DNA of 14,261 nt from Tannerella sp. (GTDB taxonomy: Bacteria; Bacteroidota; Bacteroidia; Bacteroidales; Tannerellaceae). The stretch spans positions 1 through 14,261 of the forward strand of contig JAITMT010000510.1 of assembly GCA_031277235.1 (NCBI GenBank), written 5' to 3'. How positions within the stretch are numbered: position 1 is the first letter of the stretch; each line of letters begins with the position of its first letter. Of this stretch, positions 1 to 7,989 are shown one piece after another. The notes below the pieces were generated by a model that ran no database searches, was not told where the DNA came from, and worked only from the letters and a program-made list of their open reading frames with translations. The translations under genes were made by a program, and so were the position numbers.

Positions 1-101
1 AAGGCGGCGTAGACGGCGGCGATTTTATCCTGCTCAAATTCACAGCCGAAAGCGGACGGTATTACAGCAATTTTCACTCGGAAGAGTTTGAAATCAATTG
101 A
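1..101 (+). CDS. C-terminal end of an unidentified protein (5' truncated by the window edge)
   Basis: Reading from base 3, one frame is open for 32 codons and stops with TGA at 99-101. The other two + frames stop early (frame 1) or lack coding character. The peptide (GGVDGGDFILLKF... ending EEFEIN) alternates hydrophobic and polar residues in the way of a beta-rich extracellular or periplasmic domain, and third codon positions are G/C-rich as in neighbouring genes. I do not recognise the family. It points right, toward the leftward operon, and the gene-free stretch after it is full of repeats. That it is a real gene end rests on coding character alone, since only 33 codons are visible. Confidence 0.5.
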   Translation, partial: GGVDGGDFILLKFTAESGRYYSNFHSEEFEIN

Positions 102-230
102 CAATTGACAATGGAGGTGAAAAAATTCCCCTCTTCGGAGGGGTGGCGCGAAGCGACGGGGTGGTTTCTTTTAGTGTGTAGAGTGCAGTGAATAATTGAC
201 AATGAGGATGATAAAATTTCCCTCTTCGGA
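102..230. repeat. Intergenic repeat, copy 1 and left half of copy 2
   Basis: Two direct copies of one unit begin here. Copy 1 starts with ATTGACAATGGAGG near 104, then an A-rich run, CCCTCTTCGGAGG, GCGCGAAGCGACGG, and a 29-bp segment TTTAGTGTGTAG...AATAATTG at 170-198. Copy 2 starts with ATTGACAATGAGG near 194 and breaks off after TCTTCGGA at 230. It resumes at 441, and its 469-497 segment matches 170-198 at 28 of 29 bases. No reading frame of note is present. The unit looks like noncoding repetitive DNA of the kind scattered between Bacteroidota genes (family assignment is inference). Confidence 0.7.
119..143 (-). terminator. Possible intrinsic terminator for leftward transcripts
   Basis: A perfect 6-bp stem (CCCCTC at 128-133, GAGGGG at 138-143) closes a TTCG/CGAA tetraloop. 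Read on the - strand it is followed by AATTTTTT, the layout of an intrinsic terminator. It lies about 375 bp downstream of the last gene of the leftward operon (519-977), so it would end a long repeat-containing 3' tail. It is also part of a repeat unit, so terminator function is only a possibility. Confidence 0.35.
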
Positions 231-440
231 TGTAGGGCTGTTGAGTCTAATCCCGTCAGGGATTACCGCTCGGTAGAAAATATTTTTCGTTGTTGGTTGC
301 ATTCCCTACGGAAACAACGTTCATCGACCGGAGGGGAGATAATGCATCCTGTAGGTTAATGACCTTTCTACCGAGCGATGCATTCCTAACGGGATGCGCC
401 AAGTAATTCCCAATTTATTTTAGAACTTGACCGCCCTGTT
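231..440. mobile_element. Candidate MITE-like element, about 210 bp
   Basis: The segment is flanked by TCTTCGGA at 223-230 and at 441-448. Removing it together with one flank copy rejoins an intact second copy of the surrounding repeat unit. Its ends are ragged inverted repeats (TGTAGGGCTGTTGAGTC at the left; the right end complements it at about 10 of 15 bases around CCGCCCTG). Inside, a 13-bp perfect inverted repeat lies at 267-279 and 365-377. Extending it outward to about 252 and 392 adds a further segment matching at 12 of 15 bases. No ORF of transposase size is present. This would be a non-autonomous element; the ends and the mobilising enzyme are inference. Confidence 0.45.
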
Positions 441-518
441 TCTTCGGAGGAGGGACGCGGAGCGACGGTTTAGTGTGTAGAGTCCAGTGAATAATTGTCA
501 ATTGTCAATTATCAATTG
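441..518. repeat. Right half of intergenic repeat copy 2 plus AATTGTC array
   Basis: The block TCTTCGGAGGAGGG...GCGGAGCGACGG, then the 29-bp segment at 469-497, completes repeat copy 2. From about 492 to 525 the sequence is a short array of AATTGTC/AATTATC heptads that runs into the last codons of the leftward gene ending at 519. The same heptads in inverted orientation (AATTGAC) occur at 97-111 and 193-202, so the whole gene-free stretch is bracketed by them. No gene is visible. Confidence 0.65.
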
Positions 519-977
519 TCAATTAAACCCCGTCATATTCTGCACTTTATAAACCAGTTCCATCCAGACGATGTAGCGGATAAATTTGCCGAGCAGCATG
601 GAGAAGGCTACGATTTTCCAGTTGGCTTTCAGAAAACCCAGCGCCACGGCTATGAAATCGCCGACGCCCGGCAGAAAGACAAAAAAACCCATCCACGAAC
701 CTTTGTTGGCAATCCAGTTTTGCACACGTTCCAACTTGCTTATATTCAGGCGTAAATATTTTTTTATCCATTCGATTTTTCCCACCCAGCCAATCCAGTA
801 ACACGACATTCCGCCAAGAAAATTGCCCAGCGTAGCAGCAATAATACATTGCCAATAGGACGCTCCGCTCAGCAACACGCCGGTCAAAACGACTTCCGAA
901 CTGAAAGGCAACACCGTCGCCGCCAGAAAGGACGCTACGAAAACTCCGATATATCCGTATTCTATCAAAAATTCCAT
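519..977 (-). CDS. YqaA-like DedA-family (VTT domain) inner-membrane protein
   Basis: A 152-residue polytopic protein of normal length for the YqaA branch of the DedA/VTT family. The N-terminal re-entrant segment carries PFSSEVV at residues 24-30, aligning with the P-x-x-S-E-V-V signature of YqaA. A glycine-rich helix (GNFLGGMSCYWIG, 51-63) and FLPGVGDFIAVALG (101-114) match the second half of the fold. DedA relatives are membrane transporters, and some flip undecaprenyl phosphate; YqaA itself has no settled role, so the function here is unassigned. Its ATG lies inside the end of the upstream gene (13-bp overlap), implying translational coupling. It is the last gene of the leftward operon. 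Confidence 0.85.
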   Translation of the reverse strand: MEFLIEYGYIGVFVASFLAATVLPFSSEVVLTGVLLSGASYWQCIIAATLGNFLGGMSCYWIGWVGKIEWIKKYLRLNISKLERVQNWIANKGSWMGFFVFLPGVGDFIAVALGFLKANWKIVAFSMLLGKFIRYIVWMELVYKVQNMTGFN

Positions 978-1978
978 ACTGTGCTGATTATGAATGAAAA
1001 CAACAACAGCAGAGACATAACAAAAAACAGGAAAATCGCCATCCGGTATCCGGTGCTTCTTAAAAAGCGGGCAATCAAAATGGCTGCCGGCACATAGAGA
1101 ATCGCCTGAATTACAGCGTTATCATTATACAGAAAAATCAGCGCAACAGTCAAAATGATATTGTCCGTCAAAAACGACAGTATCATTCGGGTGCGATTGC
1201 TTGTGTTGAAAGAGTGCATTCTGTTGTGTATCAGCGAAATAATTGATAGAATTACCACGCTCCACATCGGCAACTTATCGTATTGAAAAAGAGCCTCAAC
1301 CGTAGAAAACCGGATGTGAATCAGTCCGTTCCATAATCCGGCAAAAAGCGAAAAATCATTCGTCCAGACACACCAGGCAAGCAAAATCCAATATATCATC
1401 AGCACGGCAACGAGCGAAGCCCAAAAAGTTTTCCATTCCAGCGCCCGAAATTTATACATGCCAACCCACATCAGAGGAAGGAAAAACAGCATTTGCGGCG
1501 CGAACAGACTCGCCATGCCCAACGCCAAACCGGAGCCGAAAAAACTGACGCCGGCTTCGGGCGCTTGATATGCCCGGAACAGTTCAAAAAAATAAACAAC
1601 CAGGCAGATGATGATAATCGTAGCCTCGCTCACCGGCAACAGGAACGTATTGACGCTGAAAAACAGCAAGAAAAGCATAAACGGCAGGCGTGTCCGTTCT
1701 TTCGCCAGCATTTCCGTGTCGCTGATTCTCTGCACGGCAAAGCCGGATATCAAAAGGGTCAGAAATCCGACAATATATCCTATTTCCTTGTTTATAAATA
1801 TTTTACCGATAAAATACCACAGCGTATCCTGATTTTCAACGGCGTGCATCGGAAAGCCTGTCGAATAAAAATAACCCGCGCCCCAACAAACCAGACTTAC
1901 GGCAAACACCAGAATCATTGCCGGAAGTTCCGGTAACGATCTTCTCTGATTCTCCGTTCTGTAGTAATAATGAGACAT
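965..1978 (-). CDS. Polytopic membrane protein of unknown function (Bacteroidota-type)
   Basis: 337 residues, with about ten hydrophobic segments strong enough to be membrane helices (for example residues 20-38, 68-84, 99-116, 120-138, 147-174, 186-206 and a final one at 313-335). It starts with a short polar, tyrosine-rich N terminus (MSHYYYRTENQRR) and has no signal peptide or catalytic motif that I can see. It loosely resembles the uncharacterised DUF6427-type membrane proteins of Bacteroidota, but that is only an impression. It begins 14 bp after purD ends and overlaps the next gene by 13 bp, so it belongs to the same transcript. No function is proposed. Confidence 0.75.
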   Translation of the reverse strand: MSHYYYRTENQRRSLPELPAMILVFAVSLVCWGAGYFYSTGFPMHAVENQDTLWYFIGKIFINKEIGYIVGFLTLLISGFAVQRISDTEMLAKERTRLPFMLFLLFFSVNTFLLPVSEATIIIICLVVYFFELFRAYQAPEAGVSFFGSGLALGMASLFAPQMLFFLPLMWVGMYKFRALEWKTFWASLVAVLMIYWILLAWCVWTNDFSLFAGLWNGLIHIRFSTVEALFQYDKLPMWSVVILSIISLIHNRMHSFNTSNRTRMILSFLTDNIILTVALIFLYNDNAVIQAILYVPAAILIARFLRSTGYRMAIFLFFVMSLLLLFSFIISTVWNF

Positions 1979-1992
1979 TTAACGCTGTAACT

Positions 1993-3267
1993 TCATCCTA
2001 AATCAAACCCGATATCCCGCCGGAAATATTTTTTCTCAAACCGTATCGCCTGCGCTCCTTCAAACGAGCGTTTCAAGGCGTCGCTTCTGTCTGTACCGTA
2101 AGAACTTACGGCTATTATTCGACCGCCGTTTGTGAGGATTTCTCCGTCTTTTAACATTGTACCCGCGTGAAAAACAATACATTCCTTCGGAACATTTTCC
2201 CAGCCCGTAATTTTTTTTCCCTTTTCGTAGGCTTCGGGATAGCCGCCGCTGACCAGCATCACGCTAACCACCGCGCGCGGGTCTTCCTGCAACGTTTTTT
2301 CGGCTAAATTACCGTTCGCCACGGCTTCGAGCAAATCCATCAAATCATTTTGAATACGAAGCATAACAGCCTCTGTCTCAGGGTCTCCCATACGACAGTT
2401 GTATTCGATGACTTTCGGCTCTCCACCGACGTTAATCAATCCCAAAAAGATAAATCCCTTGTAATCAATATTTTCCTTGATTAATCCATTTATGGTCGGC
2501 TGGATAATCCGTTCTTCAACTTTCGTCATAAACGCCTCATCTGCAAACGGTACGGGTGAAACAGCACCCATTCCGCCCGTATTCAAGCCGGTATTTCCTT
2601 CTCCAATCCGCTTGTAATCCTTTGCGACGGGCAGAATTTTGTAATTTCTCCCGTCCGTCAAAACGAATACCGAACATTCGATTCCATCCATAAATTCCTC
2701 AATGACAACGGTTTGACTTGACTTCCCAAACATTCCGTTCAGCATCTCGGCGAGTTCGCGCTTCGCTTCGTCCAGAGAATCAATAATCAAAACGCCCTTG
2801 CCCGCCGCCAGTCCGTCCGCCTTCAATACATAGGGCGGCTGCAAGGTCTCCAAAAAGGCGTAACCTTCTTCTAACTCGCTTATTGTGAAACTTTTGTAAC
2901 GGGCGGTAGGAATATTGTGGCGCATCATGAACGCTTTGGCAAAGTCCTTGCTGCCTTCGAGTTGCGCGCCGTTTTTGCTCGGACCTATCACGGAAATACC
3001 TGATAGTAAAGGGTTCTGTTGGAAAAAATCATAGACGCCGTTCACCAGCGGATCTTCGGGACCCACCACCACCATATCAATGGCATTTTCCAGGACAAAT
3101 TCCCTAATCCGCTCAAAATCATTGACGTTTATATCAATATTTGTCCCGACCTTCATCGTTCCCGCATTTCCGGGCGCAATGAAAAGCCGCTCCGTCTTCG
3201 GACTTTGAGCGATTTTCCAAGCCAATGCATGTTCCCTCCCCCCGCTTCCTAATATTAAGATATTCAT
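1993..3267 (-). CDS. purD: Phosphoribosylamine-glycine ligase (GAR synthetase)
   Basis: Cytoplasmic enzyme of de novo purine synthesis. It joins glycine to 5-phosphoribosylamine using ATP and yields glycinamide ribonucleotide. All parts of the family are present over 424 residues, the usual length: N-terminal LGSGGREHALAW (6-17), GPEDPLVNG (69-77), the ATP-grasp glycine-rich region KADGLAAGKGVL (149-160), EEFMDGIECSV (190-200), NTGGMGAVSP (229-238), and the signature CRMGDPETEAVM (291-302), which is the usual R-F-G-D-P-E-T with Met for Phe. The C-terminal domain is complete. The start ATG follows the upstream methyltransferase stop by 27 A/T-rich bp with no Shine-Dalgarno, typical for Bacteroidota. 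It is the only biosynthetic gene in the operon. Confidence 0.97.
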   Translation of the reverse strand: MNILILGSGGREHALAWKIAQSPKTERLFIAPGNAGTMKVGTNIDINVNDFERIREFVLENAIDMVVVGPEDPLVNGVYDFFQQNPLLSGISVIGPSKNGAQLEGSKDFAKAFMMRHNIPTARYKSFTISELEEGYAFLETLQPPYVLKADGLAAGKGVLIIDSLDEAKRELAEMLNGMFGKSSQTVVIEEFMDGIECSVFVLTDGRNYKILPVAKDYKRIGEGNTGLNTGGMGAVSPVPFADEAFMTKVEERIIQPTINGLIKENIDYKGFIFLGLINVGGEPKVIEYNCRMGDPETEAVMLRIQNDLMDLLEAVANGNLAEKTLQEDPRAVVSVMLVSGGYPEAYEKGKKITGWENVPKECIVFHAGTMLKDGEILTNGGRIIAVSSYGTDRSDALKRSFEGAQAIRFEKKYFRRDIGFDLG

Positions 3268-3294
3268 TGTTTTATGTTGTATTTTATTATTTAT

Positions 3295-5748
3295 TCATGC
3301 CAATAAAAATCCGTATTCATAAACTTTCGGCTCGATTTTTCTGGATAAAATTTTAAGTTTTGCCGTAAGTTCTTTTTCTAACAGGTCAAAATCCTGATTT
3401 TCCGCTTTGGAATTTACATTGCCTTTCTCATTTCTACCTTTGAAAAATTCCTTAATATCATAGAATGAAGCATTTACATTGACATTCGGTTGTCTATGAT
3501 AATATATCCAAATTGCTTTTCCTGCTTCAAAAACATCTTTGGCTTCTTTGGAAAATTCACGTTTTAGGCTGTTTTCTTCTTCAAGTTGTGCAAACAAGTG
3601 GGTATAGCCGTTTCGCTTTCTTTCGCCTGTAATAAAGTTTGTTATCGTATGACTTTCAAACTTGTAATTTGCCTTTATTTCTTTTTCGACAAATGGAATC
3701 CAGTGATTCACTCCATCTTTAACCGAAATCCTGTTTTGACCATGAAACAAAGTAAAAGCCAGGCAGTCATTTTGGAACTCGATATCGTTTTTCCAACTGT
3801 CATTGGGATAATAAAATTGGTCGCGGTCATTTAGCCAAGTAGCTTTAATACAGAGTCTTACAGCGAAGTAAATACAACCTTCAATTAAATTATTAACATC
3901 AAAACAGAAAAAATAGGCGTGTCTTGATGTTTTTTTTAATGTCATAAAAGGTTGGTGGATTTTCTGAAAATCAGGTGCGTCAACAATTAGATAGCCTATT
4001 GTATTGTCTTGTCCTGCCGAAAAATGTTTTATCCATTGATTGATAGATTTATGTAATCCATCATAAAACTTCTTTTTCGTATTTTCTTCGGGAACATCTG
4101 TTTCTACAAATTCAGGAAATTTTGTTCCCTCTAAATCCCAGACTGTAAAACTTATAGGGAAATGCCCGTCAACATTATCAAAAGAATCGGACTTCACAGC
4201 AAAACCTCTCATAAAATCAGCCTTGAAAAATTGTCGAAATTTGATATAATTTTGAGCGCAAATAAACTTTACTTTAGAGAACAAAGCCAGTTTGCATGAA
4301 GGAATATCATAATAAATTCGCGCCAGAAAATGAGAGGCAATATCGTTTGTAGCGGCGCCAATCATTGTTTTAAATCTACCTTTTGTTTTATGTTCTGTTG
4401 CTATTTTGTCTTTAATACGTCCCGTTCCAAAAATCGCTTTAGTGTTAGCAGCCTCACCGTATGGGGGATTTATATATACAAGCAATTTTCTTCTTTTCTT
4501 TTCATCTGAAATAATGTTGTAAAGTTCATCAGGCAGTTTTCCGCCTTTTGATTCCGGCAAAAAATCGTCATTTAAGAAATCAAACTGAAAAACCTGCTGT
4601 TTCCAAAGATTTGCTCCGCGTTCGATGCGTTCAAACATCACCTTTACATCACGTTCGTCAAGCGTAGATGCGTAAATTCGATCTTTATTGACCAATCCTG
4701 CAAGTAAATTCCCGGTACCTGCACAACAGTCCCAAACAAAATAGTCGTCTTGCCAATCCTCGCCCAAAATATCAACGAGATATTGCTGGGAAAGTTCCAC
4801 CCATTGCGGTGGGGTGAAAAAACTGCCCTGTACTTCGCGAATATCCTGAGGCACAAGCAAAGGACGTCGCTCAATAATGAAATCCCAATATTCTTCTTTT
4901 GGAGGTCGCTCATATTTTGCCCAAAACTGATTGTGTGCTTTTTGATGATCGTTAAACACAACGCTGCTCGAAGCGAAAGCCCCAAATTCATCTTTATGCC
5001 GATTCATCTCGTAGCGAGTGGCTCGTAAAACTATATCAATCTTGTCTAAAAGCGTTATATTTTGCTCATCAGACAATAAATCTGCAAGGTAAAAATCGGC
5101 GGTTAAAATATTGTGTCTTTTACCTGCATCCCAATTAAACTGAATGGCAGGCTGTACAGTTTTAAGCCATTTATCAAAAATCGTTATAAAATTGTTTTTA
5201 TCAATTTTGATTTTCGCAGTTTTATTTTTCCCGACAACAAAATTATCCTTGACAAATCTCCGCAAATCTTTTTCATCTTTCTCGAAATCAAAGATATACG
5301 TTTCCCAAGGCGCCGTATCTTCGATAAAGTTTTTTACCTGTTCGTAAATTTGTCGAAACTCCTTTGTCACTGTTTCAGAGGAAGTTACATTCCAGTTGAA
5401 ATCATTCTGGTAAAAAATATGCTGAATTTCGTAAAACGGCACAAAAGCAATTTTTTCCGCATCGAATGCGCCAAGAAATGCGGGCGGTAAAATATCGTTT
5501 CTGGTATGGAAAAGTTTTTGTTTCCCAATGGTCAAAACAAGTTGTGCAAACATCGCGTAGAGGTCGTGTGAGCCATTTTTTGCTTCCGCCCACAGCAGAT
5601 ATTCGTCATGAAAAATCATGCCGTACTGCCGTTTCAGTTTAACCGTAAAGTCGATATTTTTGATAATTTCCGTACAGTCGAACCTATCAAAAAAATCCTG
5701 TGCCACTTCGTTTATAACCTGCGCTTCGCGCATATTCCGATATTTCAT
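3295..5748 (-). CDS. Eco57I-like N6-adenine DNA methyltransferase, possible single-polypeptide (type IIG) restriction-modification enzyme
   Basis: 817 residues. The central part is a gamma-type adenine methyltransferase: GSFFTPPQWVELS (308-320, motif X), DCCAGTGNLL (340-349, SAM-binding motif I) and INPPYGEA (426-433, catalytic motif IV NPPY). The N-terminal ~130 residues contain HDEYLLWAEAK (47-57), readable as the D...ExK core of a PD-(D/E)xK nuclease (D48, E55, K57). Residues ~450-817 have no motif I know and probably hold target recognition. No separate restriction subunit lies nearby. The gene sits 15 bp after the ptpA-like stop and 27 bp before purD, and hand-counted 60-bp samples are AT-richer (5161-5220, 22% GC; 4261-4320, 28%; 3601-3660, 37%) than single samples from the flanking genes (55-58%), suggesting horizontal gain. 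GGGAGG precedes the ATG by 3 bp, unusual for this phylum. The methyltransferase call is firm; the nuclease is inference. Confidence 0.88.
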   Translation of the reverse strand: MKYRNMREAQVINEVAQDFFDRFDCTEIIKNIDFTVKLKRQYGMIFHDEYLLWAEAKNGSHDLYAMFAQLVLTIGKQKLFHTRNDILPPAFLGAFDAEKIAFVPFYEIQHIFYQNDFNWNVTSSETVTKEFRQIYEQVKNFIEDTAPWETYIFDFEKDEKDLRRFVKDNFVVGKNKTAKIKIDKNNFITIFDKWLKTVQPAIQFNWDAGKRHNILTADFYLADLLSDEQNITLLDKIDIVLRATRYEMNRHKDEFGAFASSSVVFNDHQKAHNQFWAKYERPPKEEYWDFIIERRPLLVPQDIREVQGSFFTPPQWVELSQQYLVDILGEDWQDDYFVWDCCAGTGNLLAGLVNKDRIYASTLDERDVKVMFERIERGANLWKQQVFQFDFLNDDFLPESKGGKLPDELYNIISDEKKRRKLLVYINPPYGEAANTKAIFGTGRIKDKIATEHKTKGRFKTMIGAATNDIASHFLARIYYDIPSCKLALFSKVKFICAQNYIKFRQFFKADFMRGFAVKSDSFDNVDGHFPISFTVWDLEGTKFPEFVETDVPEENTKKKFYDGLHKSINQWIKHFSAGQDNTIGYLIVDAPDFQKIHQPFMTLKKTSRHAYFFCFDVNNLIEGCIYFAVRLCIKATWLNDRDQFYYPNDSWKNDIEFQNDCLAFTLFHGQNRISVKDGVNHWIPFVEKEIKANYKFESHTITNFITGERKRNGYTHLFAQLEEENSLKREFSKEAKDVFEAGKAIWIYYHRQPNVNVNASFYDIKEFFKGRNEKGNVNSKAENQDFDLLEKELTAKLKILSRKIEPKVYEYGFLLA

Positions 5749-5763
5749 CTGCCTCCCATTTTT

Positions 5764-7989
5764 TTACAAATATTCCTCAAAATACCGCGTAATCTTCTCA
5801 TACAAATGCGGACGGTCTTTGCCGATAACATTGTGGGGATGAGATGGATACACGAAATAATCGGGCTGTACGCCTTCTTCGATACATTTGTTCAGAAACA
5901 GCAAACTGTGCTGCCATACGACAACCGGATCAACGCTGCCGTGAATCAGTAAAAGCCTTCCTTTCAAGTTTTTAGCCTTGTTTAAAAGATTGGATTTGTC
6001 GTAACCTTCGGGATTTTCAGCCGGATGATCCATGTAACGCTCGCCGTACATGATTTCATAGCGTTTCCAGTCAATCACGGGACCGCCTGCAACGCCCACT
6101 TTGAACACGTCGGGATGGGTGAGCATCAGGTTCGTCGTCATAAAACCGCCGTAACTCCAGCCGTGAACGCCAATACGCTCCGTATCCACAAACGGCAGAG
6201 ATTGCAGATATTCAACGCCTTTCATCTGATCAGCCATTTCCGTTTCGCCAAGTTGCCGATGTATAACGCTCTCAAAATCAAAGCCTCTGTTTGCCGAGCC
6301 GCGATTATCGAGCGTAAACATCACGTATCCCCGGCTCGCCATATACAAATCCCAGCCGCCGACGCCGTTCAGCCATCCGCCTGTAATCATCTGAGCATGA
6401 GGACCTCCGTAAACATAAATAATAACGGGATGTTTTTCGGAAGCAATCATGCCGGGCGGCGTAACGAGGCGGTAATAAAGGTCGGTTTTTCCGTCCGCCG
6501 CCTTTATTGTACCAACCTTAATATCAGGAATTTGATAGTCTTGATACGGATTTTCTGCCGACAGCAGCGATTTCACCGCCTTGCCGTCTTTCACGCTGAC
6601 AAGGTCAATATCGCGCGGAATGGTCGGCGACGAGGTCTGGTCAATCAAATACGTGGCGGTTGCGTTCAAGGCGACTTGATGAACGCCCGTTTTTGTGTTG
6701 AGGCGAACTTTTTTTCCGGTCTTAATATCTGATTTCCAGGCATATATTTCAAGTGGATTATTTTCGCCGGTGGAAGTGTAAAACAGATTTTTTCCTTTTT
6801 CGTCAAATCCGAGAAATTCCTGCACAACCCATTGTCCTTTTGTCAGTTGCGTAATCAGTTGTCCCTCCGTGTTATACAGATACAAATGATTATAGCCGTC
6901 CCGCAGGCTCTGCCAGATAAATTTCGCGGGGTCGTTGGGCAGGAAAACAATCGGCGTTTGCGGTTCCACGTATTTTGTGTTGATTTCCGTAAAAAGTTCC
7001 CTGTCCTTCAATCCTGTTTCAGCACTGTAACGTACTAATTTACAGGTATCCTGACCACGATTCAACTCGGCGATATAGATGAATTTTCCGTCCGGACTCC
7101 AGGCGATGTTGGTCAGATATTTTTCTTTCGGCAACCCCGTTTGCAGCCAGACGGTTGATTTATCTTTCAGATTATAAACGCCTACCGTTACTTCGTGGCT
7201 TTTCATCCCCGCCATCGGATATTTCAGCGGTTGCAGAGTCGCAACTCGCTCATTTACATTGACTATCGGATAATCGGTAACCATCGTTTCGTCCATGCGG
7301 TAAAAAGCGAGCGCCGTGCCTCCGGGCGACCAGAAAAGCCCTTTTTCAATGCCAAATTCGTGCTGATGTACGGCTGTACCGGAAACGATTCCCTTGTCTG
7401 ATTCATTTGTAACCTGTTGTATTTCACCGTTTTTTGTCAGAATAAAGACATTATTTTCCTTCGTGTAGGCATAATTGCCTGCGGCTTTGTCGTATTCCCA
7501 ATTTTCGCCGTCCTTTTCCAGAGCGTATTTTGCCAGCGCCTTATGCGTGGATAAATCATATAAAACACTGTAATTATTACTGTTAAACAGAACTTCTGAT
7601 TTCCTTTTGTCGGGAACAGAAAACGCAGGCAACCCGTTGGTTTCGGGAAGTCCGTATTTTTGCAGCGTATCATTCAACTGCGCCAACGTAAAGGCTACAT
7701 TTTCAGAGTCTTTAGCAGGATTCGCCAAGATCAGGCTGTCATTCCGCACATACATGTAACTGTCGCCGCACCATTGTAACTGCCTGATACTTTGCGGAAC
7801 AAAGCGAAAATAATTTTTCCCGCCGGGTATCAAATCCTGCAACGTCAAAGTCTGTTTTTCCGCAAAAATACGGTTGTCGGTCATCAGCAAAGTTTGGTTC
7901 GGGCGTTGTTTCCGAAGTATTGTTTGCTGTGCATTTGCAAAAACGCACGCGGACAACGCGGCTGCAATGAATAAACTCTTAATCTTCAT
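5764..7989 (-). CDS. ptpA: PtpA-like prolyl tripeptidyl peptidase (S9B/DPP-IV family), periplasmic
   Basis: 741 residues. A Sec signal peptide (1-20, cleavage after ANA) is followed by a DPP-IV-type beta-propeller domain (~40-480) and an alpha/beta-hydrolase peptidase domain (~500-741). The triad is visible: Ser612 in GWSYGG, Asp687 in HGSVDP, His719 in SHPHN. Glu215 in FGIEKG, just before the FWSP strand, corresponds to the S9 glutamate that binds the substrate amino terminus, and Glu645 sits in RYEIMYGE. The catalytic and C-terminal Glu positions match, with a constant +9 offset, my recollection of P. gingivalis PtpA (S603, D678, H710, E636), which removes X-X-Pro tripeptides from peptide N termini. 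A role in periplasmic peptide breakdown is likely. Simple DPP-IV activity cannot be excluded. The gene overlaps the upstream methyltransferase by 11 bp. Confidence 0.93.
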   Translation of the reverse strand: MKIKSLFIAAALSACVFANAQQTILRKQRPNQTLLMTDNRIFAEKQTLTLQDLIPGGKNYFRFVPQSIRQLQWCGDSYMYVRNDSLILANPAKDSENVAFTLAQLNDTLQKYGLPETNGLPAFSVPDKRKSEVLFNSNNYSVLYDLSTHKALAKYALEKDGENWEYDKAAGNYAYTKENNVFILTKNGEIQQVTNESDKGIVSGTAVHQHEFGIEKGLFWSPGGTALAFYRMDETMVTDYPIVNVNERVATLQPLKYPMAGMKSHEVTVGVYNLKDKSTVWLQTGLPKEKYLTNIAWSPDGKFIYIAELNRGQDTCKLVRYSAETGLKDRELFTEINTKYVEPQTPIVFLPNDPAKFIWQSLRDGYNHLYLYNTEGQLITQLTKGQWVVQEFLGFDEKGKNLFYTSTGENNPLEIYAWKSDIKTGKKVRLNTKTGVHQVALNATATYLIDQTSSPTIPRDIDLVSVKDGKAVKSLLSAENPYQDYQIPDIKVGTIKAADGKTDLYYRLVTPPGMIASEKHPVIIYVYGGPHAQMITGGWLNGVGGWDLYMASRGYVMFTLDNRGSANRGFDFESVIHRQLGETEMADQMKGVEYLQSLPFVDTERIGVHGWSYGGFMTTNLMLTHPDVFKVGVAGGPVIDWKRYEIMYGERYMDHPAENPEGYDKSNLLNKAKNLKGRLLLIHGSVDPVVVWQHSLLFLNKCIEEGVQPDYFVYPSHPHNVIGKDRPHLYEKITRYFEEYL

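Noticed and set aside
6025..6732. A 235-codon + strand open frame
   Set aside because: It is antisense to the well-supported peptidase domain of ptpA and its translation has no recognisable features.
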